Shown here: piece after piece, positions 7,146 to 14,542 of the stretch
Layout: each line of letters starts with the position of its first letter
Position numbering within the stretch: position 1 is the first letter of the stretch
Origin: Fimenecus sp045633505
GTDB taxonomy: Bacteria > Bacillota > Clostridia > Oscillospirales > Acutalibacteraceae
DNA length: 28,378 nucleotides
Assembly: GCA_045633505.1 (NCBI GenBank)
Contig: JAZQYK010000084.1
Location: 1 to 28,378 of the forward strand
Direction: 5' to 3'
The notes under the pieces: model-generated
What the model saw: only the letters and a program-made list of their open reading frames with translations
Told to the model about the DNA's origin: nothing
The model's database searches: none
Translations under genes and position numbers: made by a program

Positions 7146-8408
7146 TTAGTTTCTTTCTATGGATAATGCGAAGAATGGGTCGTCCACATTATCCATAACG
7201 GTTGCCACGAAATAACGAATATCGTCCATTGCGTGGTCAAATTCTTTTCTCGGCACGTCCTTAATGCTGTTTGAGTCCCAACGGTACATCGAAAATTCCC
7301 GTATGGAGTCAGCACAGTAAGAGCCTATCATAATTTTGTGGGTTTTCAGTTTTTCCGATACCTTGCGAATACCGTCAGCCACTTGATTTTGTGCAGGAAT
7401 AACCCTGAATTTTCCTTCGCGGCGGATACACTCCATAAAGGATGCGGCAGAGGGGTCAACTATCACCGCTTCAACTCGTTTGTCACCTGCAAGAGTAACC
7501 AATTCGTCATAGTACTCTTTGTCGGTCATCTGAAAGCCTTTTGCTTTTGAATCGTGATAGAATTCCTTTATTCTGTACCAAACGCCATTATAAAGTCCCC
7601 AAAGTCCGAAGGATGCAGGGTTGACCGTACCGTAATCGCAAGAGATATAATGCTTCTCAAAACGGTGGGGAAGAGTTTGACAGATATGCTCCTTTTCGTT
7701 GAAAAAGGGATACACAAGACCGTCCACGGCAACCCATTTGCCAAGTACAAATCTTTCATAGAATGCACCTGAATAAAGGGACTCATATCTGTTGCGGATG
7801 TTAAGGGAAAGTGATGGGTTGTCTTCCATTAAAAAATGCAAATAAAGGCAATTCTTTTCATCACATTTTTTAATCCATTCCTTATAAAACCAATGATTTG
7901 GATTTTCAGGATTGCAATTAAACCAAAATTTTGACCCGTTCACCGAGCATCTTGCCATTGCCTGTTCAACGAAGGAACGAGGCATAAGCGCTACTTCATC
8001 AAGCAAGACTCCGCAAAGAGTCATACCCTGTATAAGTGATGCGGAGGCTTCATCCTTGCCACCGAAAAGATAAAATCTGTTCAGGTGTTTGCCGTCGCCG
8101 ATTTCAATAAGATTTGAGGTTTTGCGTTCCGTTACGGTAAAGCCCATACCCCGAAGTAACGGCAGCAGGGGAGTTACTACGTTTCTTCTTAATGAGGTTA
8201 TCGTTTTACCGCAAAGGGCAAAGGACGAATCTGAAAACCTGTAAAGGCTCCAAAGAATGAACGAAAGTGACATACAAATTGTTTTTCCGCTTCTTACCGC
8301 GCCGTCACAGATAATAGCGTCAAAATCCTTGTAGGGACTCGATTCGCACCACCAATTAAGCACGGTCAATTGCTTTTTTGAAAAGCTTTGGAATTTAATA
8401 TCAGCCAT
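7146..8408 (-). CDS. terL: Phage terminase large subunit (PBSX-like)
   Basis: A 420-residue packaging motor. The ATPase domain has Walker A GAVRSGKT (residues 36-43), typical of PBSX/SPP1-type terminases, and Walker B GVLLDEVAL (D137, E138). FWFNCNPENPNHW is the family's coupling motif. The C-terminal RNase H-like nuclease has D258 (SCDYGTVNPASFGLW), D318 (VIVDPSAASF) and D395/D396 (FDHAMDDIRYF), so all expected metal ligands are present. The gene starts at ATG 8408, overlapping the terS stop by 8 bp; a longer reading frame upstream has no ribosome site. Motor and nuclease therefore look intact. Inferred to cleave and pump DNA into a capsid made by the downstream genes. Confidence 0.9.
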   Translation of the reverse strand: MADIKFQSFSKKQLTVLNWWCESSPYKDFDAIICDGAVRSGKTICMSLSFILWSLYRFSDSSFALCGKTITSLRRNVVTPLLPLLRGMGFTVTERKTSNLIEIGDGKHLNRFYLFGGKDEASASLIQGMTLCGVLLDEVALMPRSFVEQAMARCSVNGSKFWFNCNPENPNHWFYKEWIKKCDEKNCLYLHFLMEDNPSLSLNIRNRYESLYSGAFYERFVLGKWVAVDGLVYPFFNEKEHICQTLPHRFEKHYISCDYGTVNPASFGLWGLYNGVWYRIKEFYHDSKAKGFQMTDKEYYDELVTLAGDKRVEAVIVDPSAASFMECIRREGKFRVIPAQNQVADGIRKVSEKLKTHKIMIGSYCADSIREFSMYRWDSNSIKDVPRKEFDHAMDDIRYFVATVMDNVDDPFFALSIERN

Positions 8409-8886
8409 TGCCGTCACCACGGTTATCCGTACTGCGCTCAATTGCTTCATAAAATGACAGCGCAGAGGAATTTTCAATGCTTTCGGAAATACGGGAAAGC
8501 TGTTCAAGAGCCTTTAATCTGTCAAAAAATTTGATTTCCATTCCTTTGTCGCGCGTAAACTTGATTTCGGAAACGTTGAAAAGGTCAAGACTGTTGGGAC
8601 TTGGGGGATTGTCGTCTCCAACTGAAAGAATAAGCTTAACTGCATCTGCAATTGAGCCGAAGGCAAGGCGATGAAGTCCTGCTGAAACGATTTTTTCGTC
8701 AAAGCAGTTTTCTTTCTTTAGTTCATCTAATTTTTTCTTTACAGCGTTTTTTGACAGAAGACTGATTGCTCTGTATTCAGGCAAAACGGAATATCCCGCT
8801 TTAATGGCTGACTCTTTTGGATTTTGAAGTCTTGAATACCAATGGCAAAAATCCAGTTCCTTTTTTGTAAGTTTTTCTTCGTTCAT
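8401..8886 (-). CDS. terS: Phage terminase small subunit
   Basis: A 161-residue DNA-recognition subunit of the packaging enzyme. The N-terminal helix-turn-helix is typical: LTKKELDFCHWYSRLQNPKE, SAIKAGYS, then LLSKNAVKKKLDELKKEN (about residues 4-60). The central IVSAGLHRLAFGSIADAVKL is the oligomerisation helix seen in this family, and a C-terminal helix (FFDRLKALEQLSRISESIE) would contact TerL. ATG 8886 is preceded by GAAAGGAGC at good spacing; the 40 codons of open frame upstream are T-rich intergenic DNA. First gene of the module. No convincing SigA promoter is seen in the 220-bp gap before it. Confidence 0.8.
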   Translation of the reverse strand: MNEEKLTKKELDFCHWYSRLQNPKESAIKAGYSVLPEYRAISLLSKNAVKKKLDELKKENCFDEKIVSAGLHRLAFGSIADAVKLILSVGDDNPPSPNSLDLFNVSEIKFTRDKGMEIKFFDRLKALEQLSRISESIENSSALSFYEAIERSTDNRGDGNG

Positions 8887-8975
8887 TTTTAGCTCCTTTC
8901 GGAAAGACTTTAAAAAATCCTTCCATAAATAGACGAAACAAGGGTAAAATTTACGCAAAAAGTGTAAAAAAAGAG

Positions 8976-9020
8976 AAAAACACCGGATTGTTAACAAAAA
9001 GTTCACAAACAGGTGTTTTT
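8976..9020. terminator. Long hairpin between terS and marR
   Basis: AAAAACACC (8976-8984) pairs with GGTGTTTTT (9012-9020), and inside it TTGTTAAC (8988-8995) pairs with GTTCACAA (9001-9008) with one mismatch around an A5 loop. On the minus strand the stem is followed by a T-rich run, so it would act as a terminator for transcripts heading from marR towards terS; a weaker T-run exists on the plus strand. It may insulate the phage module. Confidence 0.6.
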
Positions 9021-9026
9021 ATTGCC

Positions 9027-9054
9027 TTGACTTACGTAAAAAATGATATATAAT
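9027..9054 (+). promoter_or_regulatory. SigA-type promoter of marR and the exporter
   Basis: TTGACT (9027-9032), a 16-bp spacer and TATAAT (9049-9054). A near match to consensus, 62 bp before the marR start codon. Confidence 0.85.
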
Positions 9055-9062
9055 TAAAAATA

Positions 9063-9091
9063 GTTAATCGGTTAATTATTAAACGGTTAAC
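9063..9091. promoter_or_regulatory. MarR-type operator
   Basis: A 29-bp imperfect palindrome starting GTTAATCGGTTAAT and ending ACGGTTAAC lies just downstream of the -10 box, over the expected transcription start. The outer 5-bp and inner 5-bp arms match perfectly. The position predicts repression by the MarR protein encoded directly downstream. Confidence 0.65.
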
Positions 9092-9115
9092 AATTTTAAA
9101 CAGGTAGTGAAAAAT

Positions 9116-9565
9116 ATGCTTGAAAAGGTAAAAAAAATCAATGACGCTTTTCACCACTATCGTTGCAGTCACAGAAGTATAGTTGATGCAAGGTTTCGTG
9201 AAAAGGGTCTGTACTTTGGGCAACCGCCGATTCTTAAATATTTGAGTGAAAACGAAAACGTGACTCAGAAGGAGATTGCAGACCATCTCCACATTTCTGC
9301 ACCGTCCGTTGCAACGTCGCTGAAAAGAATGGAAGAAACGGGTCTTGTGGTTCGTCTTGAAAGCAAAGAAGATGCAAGAAGACATATCGTTAAGATTACC
9401 GAAAAGGGAAAAGAGCTTGTAAAATATGCCGACAATTTATTCTTGCGTGTGGATGACGTTGCTTTCAAGGGGTTTGCAGAAGAAGAACTTGATATGTTAG
9501 CGCAGTTTCTCGAAAGAATGAATAATAATTTGAAGGCTTTTGAAAAGGAGGACGAATATGCTTAA
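9116..9565 (+). CDS. MarR family transcriptional regulator
   Basis: A 149-residue winged-helix repressor. N-terminal dimer helix (1-25), DNA-binding helices VTQKEIADHLHISAPSVATS (about 49-68) with recognition helix up to LKRMEETG, and the wing LVVRLESKEDARRHIVKITE containing the conserved D-x-R (D86, R88). C-terminal helices complete the dimer domain. ATG 9116 fits the AGGTAG ribosome site; an in-frame GTG at 9107 overlaps it. The stop overlaps the start of the first ABC gene by 8 bp, so regulator and exporter are co-translated. Probably represses its own operon and is released by a ligand that the exporter removes; the ligand is unknown. Confidence 0.9.
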   Translation: MLEKVKKINDAFHHYRCSHRSIVDARFREKGLYFGQPPILKYLSENENVTQKEIADHLHISAPSVATSLKRMEETGLVVRLESKEDARRHIVKITEKGKELVKYADNLFLRVDDVAFKGFAEEELDMLAQFLERMNNNLKAFEKEDEYA

Positions 9566-11318
9566 ACTTTTAAAATATGCGAAAAAATATATACTTCCTG
9601 CAATTATGTCACCGATTCTTATGATTGGTGAGGTTGTGCTGGAGCTTTTAATTCCGCTTGTAATGGCTGACATTGTGAATATTGTTCAGCAGGGCGCTGA
9701 AATGACGGAAGACAGTATGACAGAAATTTTAAGTCTTGGACTGAAAATGCTTTTATATGCATTGGGTTCATTGACCTGTGGCGCTGTTGCCGCGCGAATG
9801 GCGGCAGTTGCAGGTATGGGCTTCGGTGCAACACTCCGTGAAGTGATTATGGGCAAAATTCAGCGTTTCTCATTTTCAAATATAGACAAATTTTCAACTG
9901 CATCGCTTATTACCCGAATAACAACGGACGTAAACTCGGTTCAGAACACTTTTGTAATGATGATAAGAATGATGTTCCGTGCGCCCGTTATGTTAATCGT
10001 GGCACTTGTAATCACCATTACAATGAGTCCTGAAATTTCAAAGGCGTTTGCAGTTTCGCTTCCGCTTATTGCACTTATTCTTATAATTTTTGCACCGATT
10101 GCATTAAAGAGATTTAAGAAAATGCTTGAAATGTTTGACGGCTTTAACGGTTCAATTCAGGAAAATCTCACAAATATCCGTGTGGTAAAGGCGTTTGTGC
10201 GTACAGAACACGAAAAGAAAAAGTTCAAAAAGGCAAATGACGAGCTTATGACTGCGGCATTACACGCTGAAAAACTTATGATTATGGGTATGCCGACCTT
10301 CACAATCATTATGTACGGCACAATTCTTGCAATCCTTTATATTGCTGCAAAATTAATTTCATACGAAACATTACTTATCGGTGATTTCTCTGCGATTTTC
10401 ACATATATTATGCAAATCCTCATTCACTTCCTTATGGTCGTAATGCTTATTGCCCAGTTCTTTATGTCACAGGCAAGCGCAAAGCGTATTCTTGAAGTGG
10501 TTGAAGAAGTACCGAGTATTCGCGACGATGATGCAAAGCAAAATGCAGTTAAAGACGGTTCCGTTGAATTTATGAACGTAACGTTTAAATATGACGGGGC
10601 AAATCTTCCTGCTATCAACAATGCAAGTTTCAGAATTAACAGCGGTGAAATGGTTGGCATTATCGGTGCTACGGGTAGTGCGAAATCAAGCCTTGTTCAG
10701 CTTATTCCCCGACTTTATGACGTAACTGAGGGTAAGGTCAAGGTTGGCGGAATAGATGTTAGAGATTACAAAATTCACGCGCTTCGCGATGAAGTAAGTA
10801 TGGTGCTTCAGAAAAACGTTCTTTTTTCAGGTACGATTGCAGAAAATCTTCGTTGGGGTAATAAGAATGCAACTGATGAAGAATTGATAGCAGCTTGTGG
10901 AATTGCCGACGCACATGGATTTATTTCATCCTTCCCTGACGGATATAACACCGATTTGAGTCAGGGCGGCGTTAACGTGTCGGGCGGTCAGAAGCAAAGA
11001 CTTTGTATTGCCCGTGCAATCCTTAAAAAACCGAAAATACTTATTCTTGACGACTCAACGAGTGCTGTTGATACCTTTACGGATTCAAAAATCCGTGCAG
11101 GACTTCGTTCTTGTATTCCTGACACAACAAAGATTATTATTGCTCAAAGAATTTCTTCCGTTGCTGATTGTGACAAGATTATTATTCTTGAAGAAGGCGG
11201 CATTAACGACGTGGGTACACACGAAGAATTGCTTGCGCGCAACGAAATTTACAAGGATATTTATGAATCACAGCAAAAGGGCAGTGACGATTTTGATATA
11301 GTAGGAGGTGGAGAATAA
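9558..11318 (+). CDS. ABC exporter half, degenerate ATPase site
   Basis: A 586-residue half-transporter with six membrane helices (about residues 12-305) and a nucleotide-binding domain (about 330-575). Walker A is GATGSAKSS (370-378, with Ala where Gly is usual), signature VSGGQ (474-478), Walker B ILILDDS with Asp499 where the catalytic Glu normally sits, and Gln530 (AQR) where the switch His normally sits. This double change is the mark of the non-hydrolysing site in heterodimeric exporters such as TM287/288, BmrCD and LmrCD. The start is ATG 9558, 6 nt after AAAGGAGG. The partner gene starts at the stop codon (TAATG). Substrate is probably a drug, lipid or peptide; not determinable here. 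Confidence 0.9.
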   Translation: MLKLLKYAKKYILPAIMSPILMIGEVVLELLIPLVMADIVNIVQQGAEMTEDSMTEILSLGLKMLLYALGSLTCGAVAARMAAVAGMGFGATLREVIMGKIQRFSFSNIDKFSTASLITRITTDVNSVQNTFVMMIRMMFRAPVMLIVALVITITMSPEISKAFAVSLPLIALILIIFAPIALKRFKKMLEMFDGFNGSIQENLTNIRVVKAFVRTEHEKKKFKKANDELMTAALHAEKLMIMGMPTFTIIMYGTILAILYIAAKLISYETLLIGDFSAIFTYIMQILIHFLMVVMLIAQFFMSQASAKRILEVVEEVPSIRDDDAKQNAVKDGSVEFMNVTFKYDGANLPAINNASFRINSGEMVGIIGATGSAKSSLVQLIPRLYDVTEGKVKVGGIDVRDYKIHALRDEVSMVLQKNVLFSGTIAENLRWGNKNATDEELIAACGIADAHGFISSFPDGYNTDLSQGGVNVSGGQKQRLCIARAILKKPKILILDDSTSAVDTFTDSKIRAGLRSCIPDTTKIIIAQRISSVADCDKIIILEEGGINDVGTHEELLARNEIYKDIYESQQKGSDDFDIVGGGE

Positions 11319-13246
11319 TGGCAGGACCAATGGGAAGACCAATGGGCGGACCTGGCGGCAGAAAAGGTATGCGCGGACCGGTTCCAAAACCAAAGAATGC
11401 TAAAGGTACTATCCGCAGACTTTTAAAATATATCTTAAAGCAAAAAGGCTTGTTTTTCGGTATGCTTATTTTCGCTGCCATAAGCTCAGTCGCGTCTGTT
11501 TCGGGCTCGTTATTCATTCAGCCTATTATTGACGATTATCTCACTCCGCTTATAGGTCAGAATTTCCAAGGACCGCTTGTTACCGAGCTTTTCAAAATGA
11601 TGGGAATTATGGCTTGTGTGTTCTTTGGCGGCGCTCTTGCATCTTACGGTCAGTCAAAATGCTCCGTATGGCTTACGCAGAAAACTCTTAACAATCTCCG
11701 CAAGGATTTGTTTGACTCACTTGCCGATTTACCAATCAGCTTTTTCGACTCACGTCCAAACGGCGAAATTATGAGCCGTTTTACAAATGACGTTGAAACC
11801 TTAAGACAGTTTATAAGCCAAGGACTTACTCAATTCATTTCATCAGGCGTTATGATTGTAGGTTCGTTCTTCATTATGCTTTATCTCAGCTGGCAGATGA
11901 CACTTATTGTTATTGCAATGGTGTTTGTAATGGTTTTCGTTACAAAAACTCTTGGTAAAAAGAGTGCTTTCTTCTTTAAGAAACAGCAGGAGCAGTTAGG
12001 CTCTGTAAATGGTTATATTGAAGAAATCATTGAAGGACAAAAGGTTGTTCAAGTGTTTAATCACGAAGAAGAGGTTGTTGCTCATTTCGATGAAATCAAC
12101 GAAAATCTCCGCAAAGCCGCAACAAGCGCAAACACATTTGCAAGTATGCTGGGTCCAATTATGAACAACCTTTCTCATATCACTTACGCGCTTACAGCGG
12201 CGCTCGGCGGTCTTTTAGCACTTAAAGGCACGTTGTCACCGGGCGAAATCGTTGCGTTTTTACAGTATATCCGCAGTTTCACACAGCCTATTTCAAATAT
12301 AACACAGCAGTTCAATAATGCGTTTATGGCTCTTGCGGGCGCTGAAAGAATTTTTGAAATCATCGACCAAAAGCCTGAAATTGACGAAGGCTACGTAATG
12401 CTTGTCAATGCAAAAATTGACGAAAACGGAAACATTCACGAAACGGAAGAGCATACAGGTATCTGGGCTTGGAAGCATACTCACGGCGACGGTACTGTGA
12501 CATATACCCGTCTTGCAGGTGATATTGTGTTTGAGGACGTGACCTTTGGTTATACAGACGAAAAAACGGTTCTGCACGACGTTTCGCTTTATGCAAAGCC
12601 AGGTCAGAAAATCGCGTTTGTCGGCTCAACGGGTGCGGGTAAAACGACGATTACAAATCTTATTAACCGTTTCTATGAAATTCAGGAAGGTAAAATCCGT
12701 TATGACGGAATAAATATCAAGAAAATCAAAAAGGACGATTTACGTCGTTCGCTTGGTATTGTTCTTCAGGATACACACCTTTTTACAGGCACAATTGAAG
12801 ATAATATTCGTTATGGCAATCTTACAGCTACTCACGAGCAGATTGTTGAGGCTGCAAAACTTGCTAATGCTCATTCATTTATTACACATCTTCCCGACGG
12901 ATACGACACAGTGCTTACAGGTGACGGTTCAAACCTTTCACAAGGTCAGCGTCAGCTCATTTCAATTGCCCGTGCGGCAGTTGCAGACCCACCCGTGCTT
13001 ATTCTCGACGAGGCAACAAGCTCAATCGACACAAGAACTGAAAAACTTATTGAGCAGGGAATGGATAAACTTATGCACGGCAGAACGGTTTTCGTAATCG
13101 CACACAGACTCTCAACCGTGCGAAATGCAAACGCAATTATGGTGCTTGAGCAGGGCAGAATTATCGAACGCGGCGACCACGACGACCTTATGGAGCAAAA
13201 AGGCAAGTATTATCAGCTTTACACAGGCGCATTTGAGGAAAATTGA
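11318..13246 (+). CDS. ABC exporter half, catalytic ATPase site
   Basis: A 642-residue partner of the upstream half. It begins with a Gly/Pro/Arg-rich cytoplasmic tail (MAGPMGRPMGGPGGRKGMRG), then six membrane helices (about 45-335). Between membrane and ATPase domains is a roughly 45-residue insert (about 358-400, with GIWAWKHTHGDG), which I have seen in Firmicutes members of this family. The ATPase domain is canonical: Walker A GSTGAGKTT (436-444), signature LSQGQ (540-544), Walker B LILDE with catalytic Glu565, and switch His596. With the upstream degenerate half this forms a heterodimer with one working site. ATG overlaps the upstream stop by one base. The last codons and stop lie inside a 31-bp repeat. 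Confidence 0.9.
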   Translation: MAGPMGRPMGGPGGRKGMRGPVPKPKNAKGTIRRLLKYILKQKGLFFGMLIFAAISSVASVSGSLFIQPIIDDYLTPLIGQNFQGPLVTELFKMMGIMACVFFGGALASYGQSKCSVWLTQKTLNNLRKDLFDSLADLPISFFDSRPNGEIMSRFTNDVETLRQFISQGLTQFISSGVMIVGSFFIMLYLSWQMTLIVIAMVFVMVFVTKTLGKKSAFFFKKQQEQLGSVNGYIEEIIEGQKVVQVFNHEEEVVAHFDEINENLRKAATSANTFASMLGPIMNNLSHITYALTAALGGLLALKGTLSPGEIVAFLQYIRSFTQPISNITQQFNNAFMALAGAERIFEIIDQKPEIDEGYVMLVNAKIDENGNIHETEEHTGIWAWKHTHGDGTVTYTRLAGDIVFEDVTFGYTDEKTVLHDVSLYAKPGQKIAFVGSTGAGKTTITNLINRFYEIQEGKIRYDGINIKKIKKDDLRRSLGIVLQDTHLFTGTIEDNIRYGNLTATHEQIVEAAKLANAHSFITHLPDGYDTVLTGDGSNLSQGQRQLISIARAAVADPPVLILDEATSSIDTRTEKLIEQGMDKLMHGRTVFVIAHRLSTVRNANAIMVLEQGRIIERGDHDDLMEQKGKYYQLYTGAFEEN

Positions 13247-13385
13247 TTCTTTTTCCGCAATACTTCCTCACCTTCAACTCGCAGTATACCTGATACAACT
13301 TCGTTTCGGTGAGATTGTCTTGCGAAAAAAATAATTCAATTTTTATTATATACATTGAGGAAAATTGATTCTTTTTCCGCAATAC
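13233..13385. repeat. 31-bp direct repeat with an inverted third arm
   Basis: Positions 13233-13263 and 13355-13385 are identical 31-mers, starting TTGAGGAAAATTGATTC. The first copy contains the exporter stop codon (TGA 13244-13246). Between them, 13320-13344 (TTGCGAAAAAAATAATTC and on) is a near-perfect inverted copy of 13239-13260, and CCTCACC/GGTGAG form an inner inverted pair. The RNA could fold the middle arm onto either flanking arm. It resembles a small palindromic element or a duplicated gene end; no protein is encoded. Confidence 0.7.
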
Positions 13386-13414
13386 CGCGTGTCTAAATCA
13401 TATTGATACAGAAA

Positions 13415-13440
13415 AAAGGCAGTTCGTTTGAACTGCCTTT
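13415..13440. terminator. Two-way terminator, exporter and dus
   Basis: AAAGGCAGTTC (13415-13425), loop GTTT and GAACTGCCTTT (13430-13440): a perfect 11-bp stem with A-rich and T-rich flanks. It serves the convergent exporter and dus genes. Confidence 0.9.
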
Positions 13441-13453
13441 TGATTTTATTAAG

Positions 13454-14419
13454 TTATTGGTTTTCAACACAGATTTTATAGGCGATTTCCTGAAGCTGTT
13501 CCATTGTTTCGATTGTGCCTAATTCCTGACGGTATTTCGCAGCTCCGCGAATACCCTTCGTGTACCACCCTGCGTGTTTTCGAGCTTCTCGCATACCGAC
13601 ATAATCACCCTTATATTCGCAAAGAGTTTCGATATGTTTAACCATAACTCTCATTCGTTCCGATATGGGCGGTTCGGGAATCACTCTGCCGTGTTCAAGA
13701 TAAGCGTTGATTTGAGAGAATACCCAAGGACGTCCCAATGCACCGCGTCCAACCATAATCAAATCGCAATTGGTTTCTTCAAGCATAATTGCGGCAGATT
13801 GCTCATCAATTATATCTCCGTTTCCGATTACGGGAATGGAGATTTCTTTTTTCACTTGTGCAATAATATCGCGGTTGACGGGGGGTGAATACATCTGATT
13901 TCGTGTTCTGCCGTGAACAGTTATGGCAGAAGCTCCTGCATTTTCAGCTCTTTTTGCCATTTCAACTGCATTCACATTGTCAAAATCCCAGCCCATTCGG
14001 ATTTTCACTGTTACAGGTACTGGTGAAGCCTTTACAACCTCTTTGACAATTTGTTCTGCCAATTCAGGATTTTTTGCAAGACTTGCGCCGCCTCCGTTGC
14101 CTGCAATTTTCGGTGCAGGGCATCCCATGTTTATGTCAATAATCTGTGGGTTTACTTTCATTACCGTCTCAACGCTTTCAGCCATAATAAAAGGGTCAGA
14201 ACCGAAAATCTGCACGGCGGCAGGACGTTCTTTTTCAGATAAAAACATTAAATCCTTGGACTTTCTATCCCCCATGGACACACCCTTTGAGCTTATCATT
14301 TCGCTGACAACATAAGCTGCACCGTAATCCACACAAAGCTCACGGAATGCTCTGTCAGCCACCCCTGCCATTGGGGCTAAAACCACTTTACCGTTTATTT
14401 GAACGTTACCGATTTTCAT
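13454..14419 (-). CDS. dusB: tRNA-dihydrouridine synthase, DusB family
   Basis: A 321-residue FMN enzyme that reduces specific uridines in the tRNA D-loop. The TIM barrel shows LAPMAGVADRAFRELC near the start, the catalytic cysteine C100 in DINMGCPAPKI, the phosphate/FMN segments VTVKIRMGWD, ITVHGRTRNQMYS, PVIGNGDI and MVGRGALGRPW, and a C-terminal helical domain with the HAGWYTKG motif (about 275-300). Length and motifs fit DusB/Dus1 of Firmicutes. GAGGT lies just ahead of ATG 14419. The gene is single, with its own promoter, back to back with sipL. DusB is the usual Firmicutes paralogue, but the exact subfamily is inferred. Confidence 0.9.
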   Translation of the reverse strand: MKIGNVQINGKVVLAPMAGVADRAFRELCVDYGAAYVVSEMISSKGVSMGDRKSKDLMFLSEKERPAAVQIFGSDPFIMAESVETVMKVNPQIIDINMGCPAPKIAGNGGGASLAKNPELAEQIVKEVVKASPVPVTVKIRMGWDFDNVNAVEMAKRAENAGASAITVHGRTRNQMYSPPVNRDIIAQVKKEISIPVIGNGDIIDEQSAAIMLEETNCDLIMVGRGALGRPWVFSQINAYLEHGRVIPEPPISERMRVMVKHIETLCEYKGDYVGMREARKHAGWYTKGIRGAAKYRQELGTIETMEQLQEIAYKICVENQ

Positions 14420-14446
14420 AATGTACCTCGTTTGAATTGATGTTTT

Positions 14447-14475
14447 ATTATAGCACAGGTTTTAAAAATTAACAA
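14447..14475 (-). promoter_or_regulatory. SigA-type promoter of dusB
   Basis: Read on the minus strand: TTGTTA (14475-14470), a 17-bp spacer and TATAAT (14452-14447), 27 bp before the dusB start. It abuts the divergent sipL promoter. Confidence 0.7.
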
Positions 14476-14478
14476 CTG

Positions 14479-14507
14479 TCATATTACAACTTGCTTTGTC
14501 ATAAATA
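14479..14507 (+). promoter_or_regulatory. SigE-like sporulation promoter of sipL
   Basis: TCATATT (14479-14485) matches the SigE -35 consensus KMATATT exactly. After 14 bp comes CATAAATA (14500-14507), matching CATACAMT at CATA and one further base. The spacing is that of mother-cell SigE promoters. sipL and spoIVA are known SigE targets in spore formers, which supports the call. Confidence 0.6.
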
Positions 14508-14542
14508 TAATTGAAATGCATAATGGACAAAGGAGAGATAAT

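Larger units (their letters stand above)
2738..8886 (-). mobile_element. Phage packaging and head module without tail genes
   Basis: Eight consecutive minus-strand genes follow the canonical order terS, terL, portal, prohead protease-scaffold, major capsid and three connector/neck-type genes. All reading frames are open, most overlap or abut (8-bp, 8-bp, 4-bp overlaps and a 1-bp gap), and most have strong ribosome sites. No integrase, excisionase, repressor, replication, tail, tape measure or lysis gene is present, and no attachment-site repeat was seen at either edge. It is bounded by a two-way terminator on one side and another hairpin (8976-9020) on the other. It may be a remnant prophage, a satellite-type head island or a domesticated capsid; the sequence does not decide. 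Confidence 0.75.

Noticed and set aside
8409..8507. 33-codon N-terminal extension of TerL
   Set aside because: It lies wholly within terS in another frame and has no ribosome site; homology-like sequence starts at MADIKFQ.
2690..9030. Attachment-site repeats flanking the phage module
   Set aside because: No convincing identical direct repeat of useful length was found at both edges, and neither edge contains a tRNA gene.
9540..9557. Upstream TTG start for the first ABC gene
   Set aside because: It would place the AAAGGAGG ribosome site inside the coding region; ATG 9558 is correctly spaced.
13574..13888. Open frame opposite dusB
   Set aside because: It is the antisense shadow of a clearly conserved enzyme, with no ribosome site or promoter.
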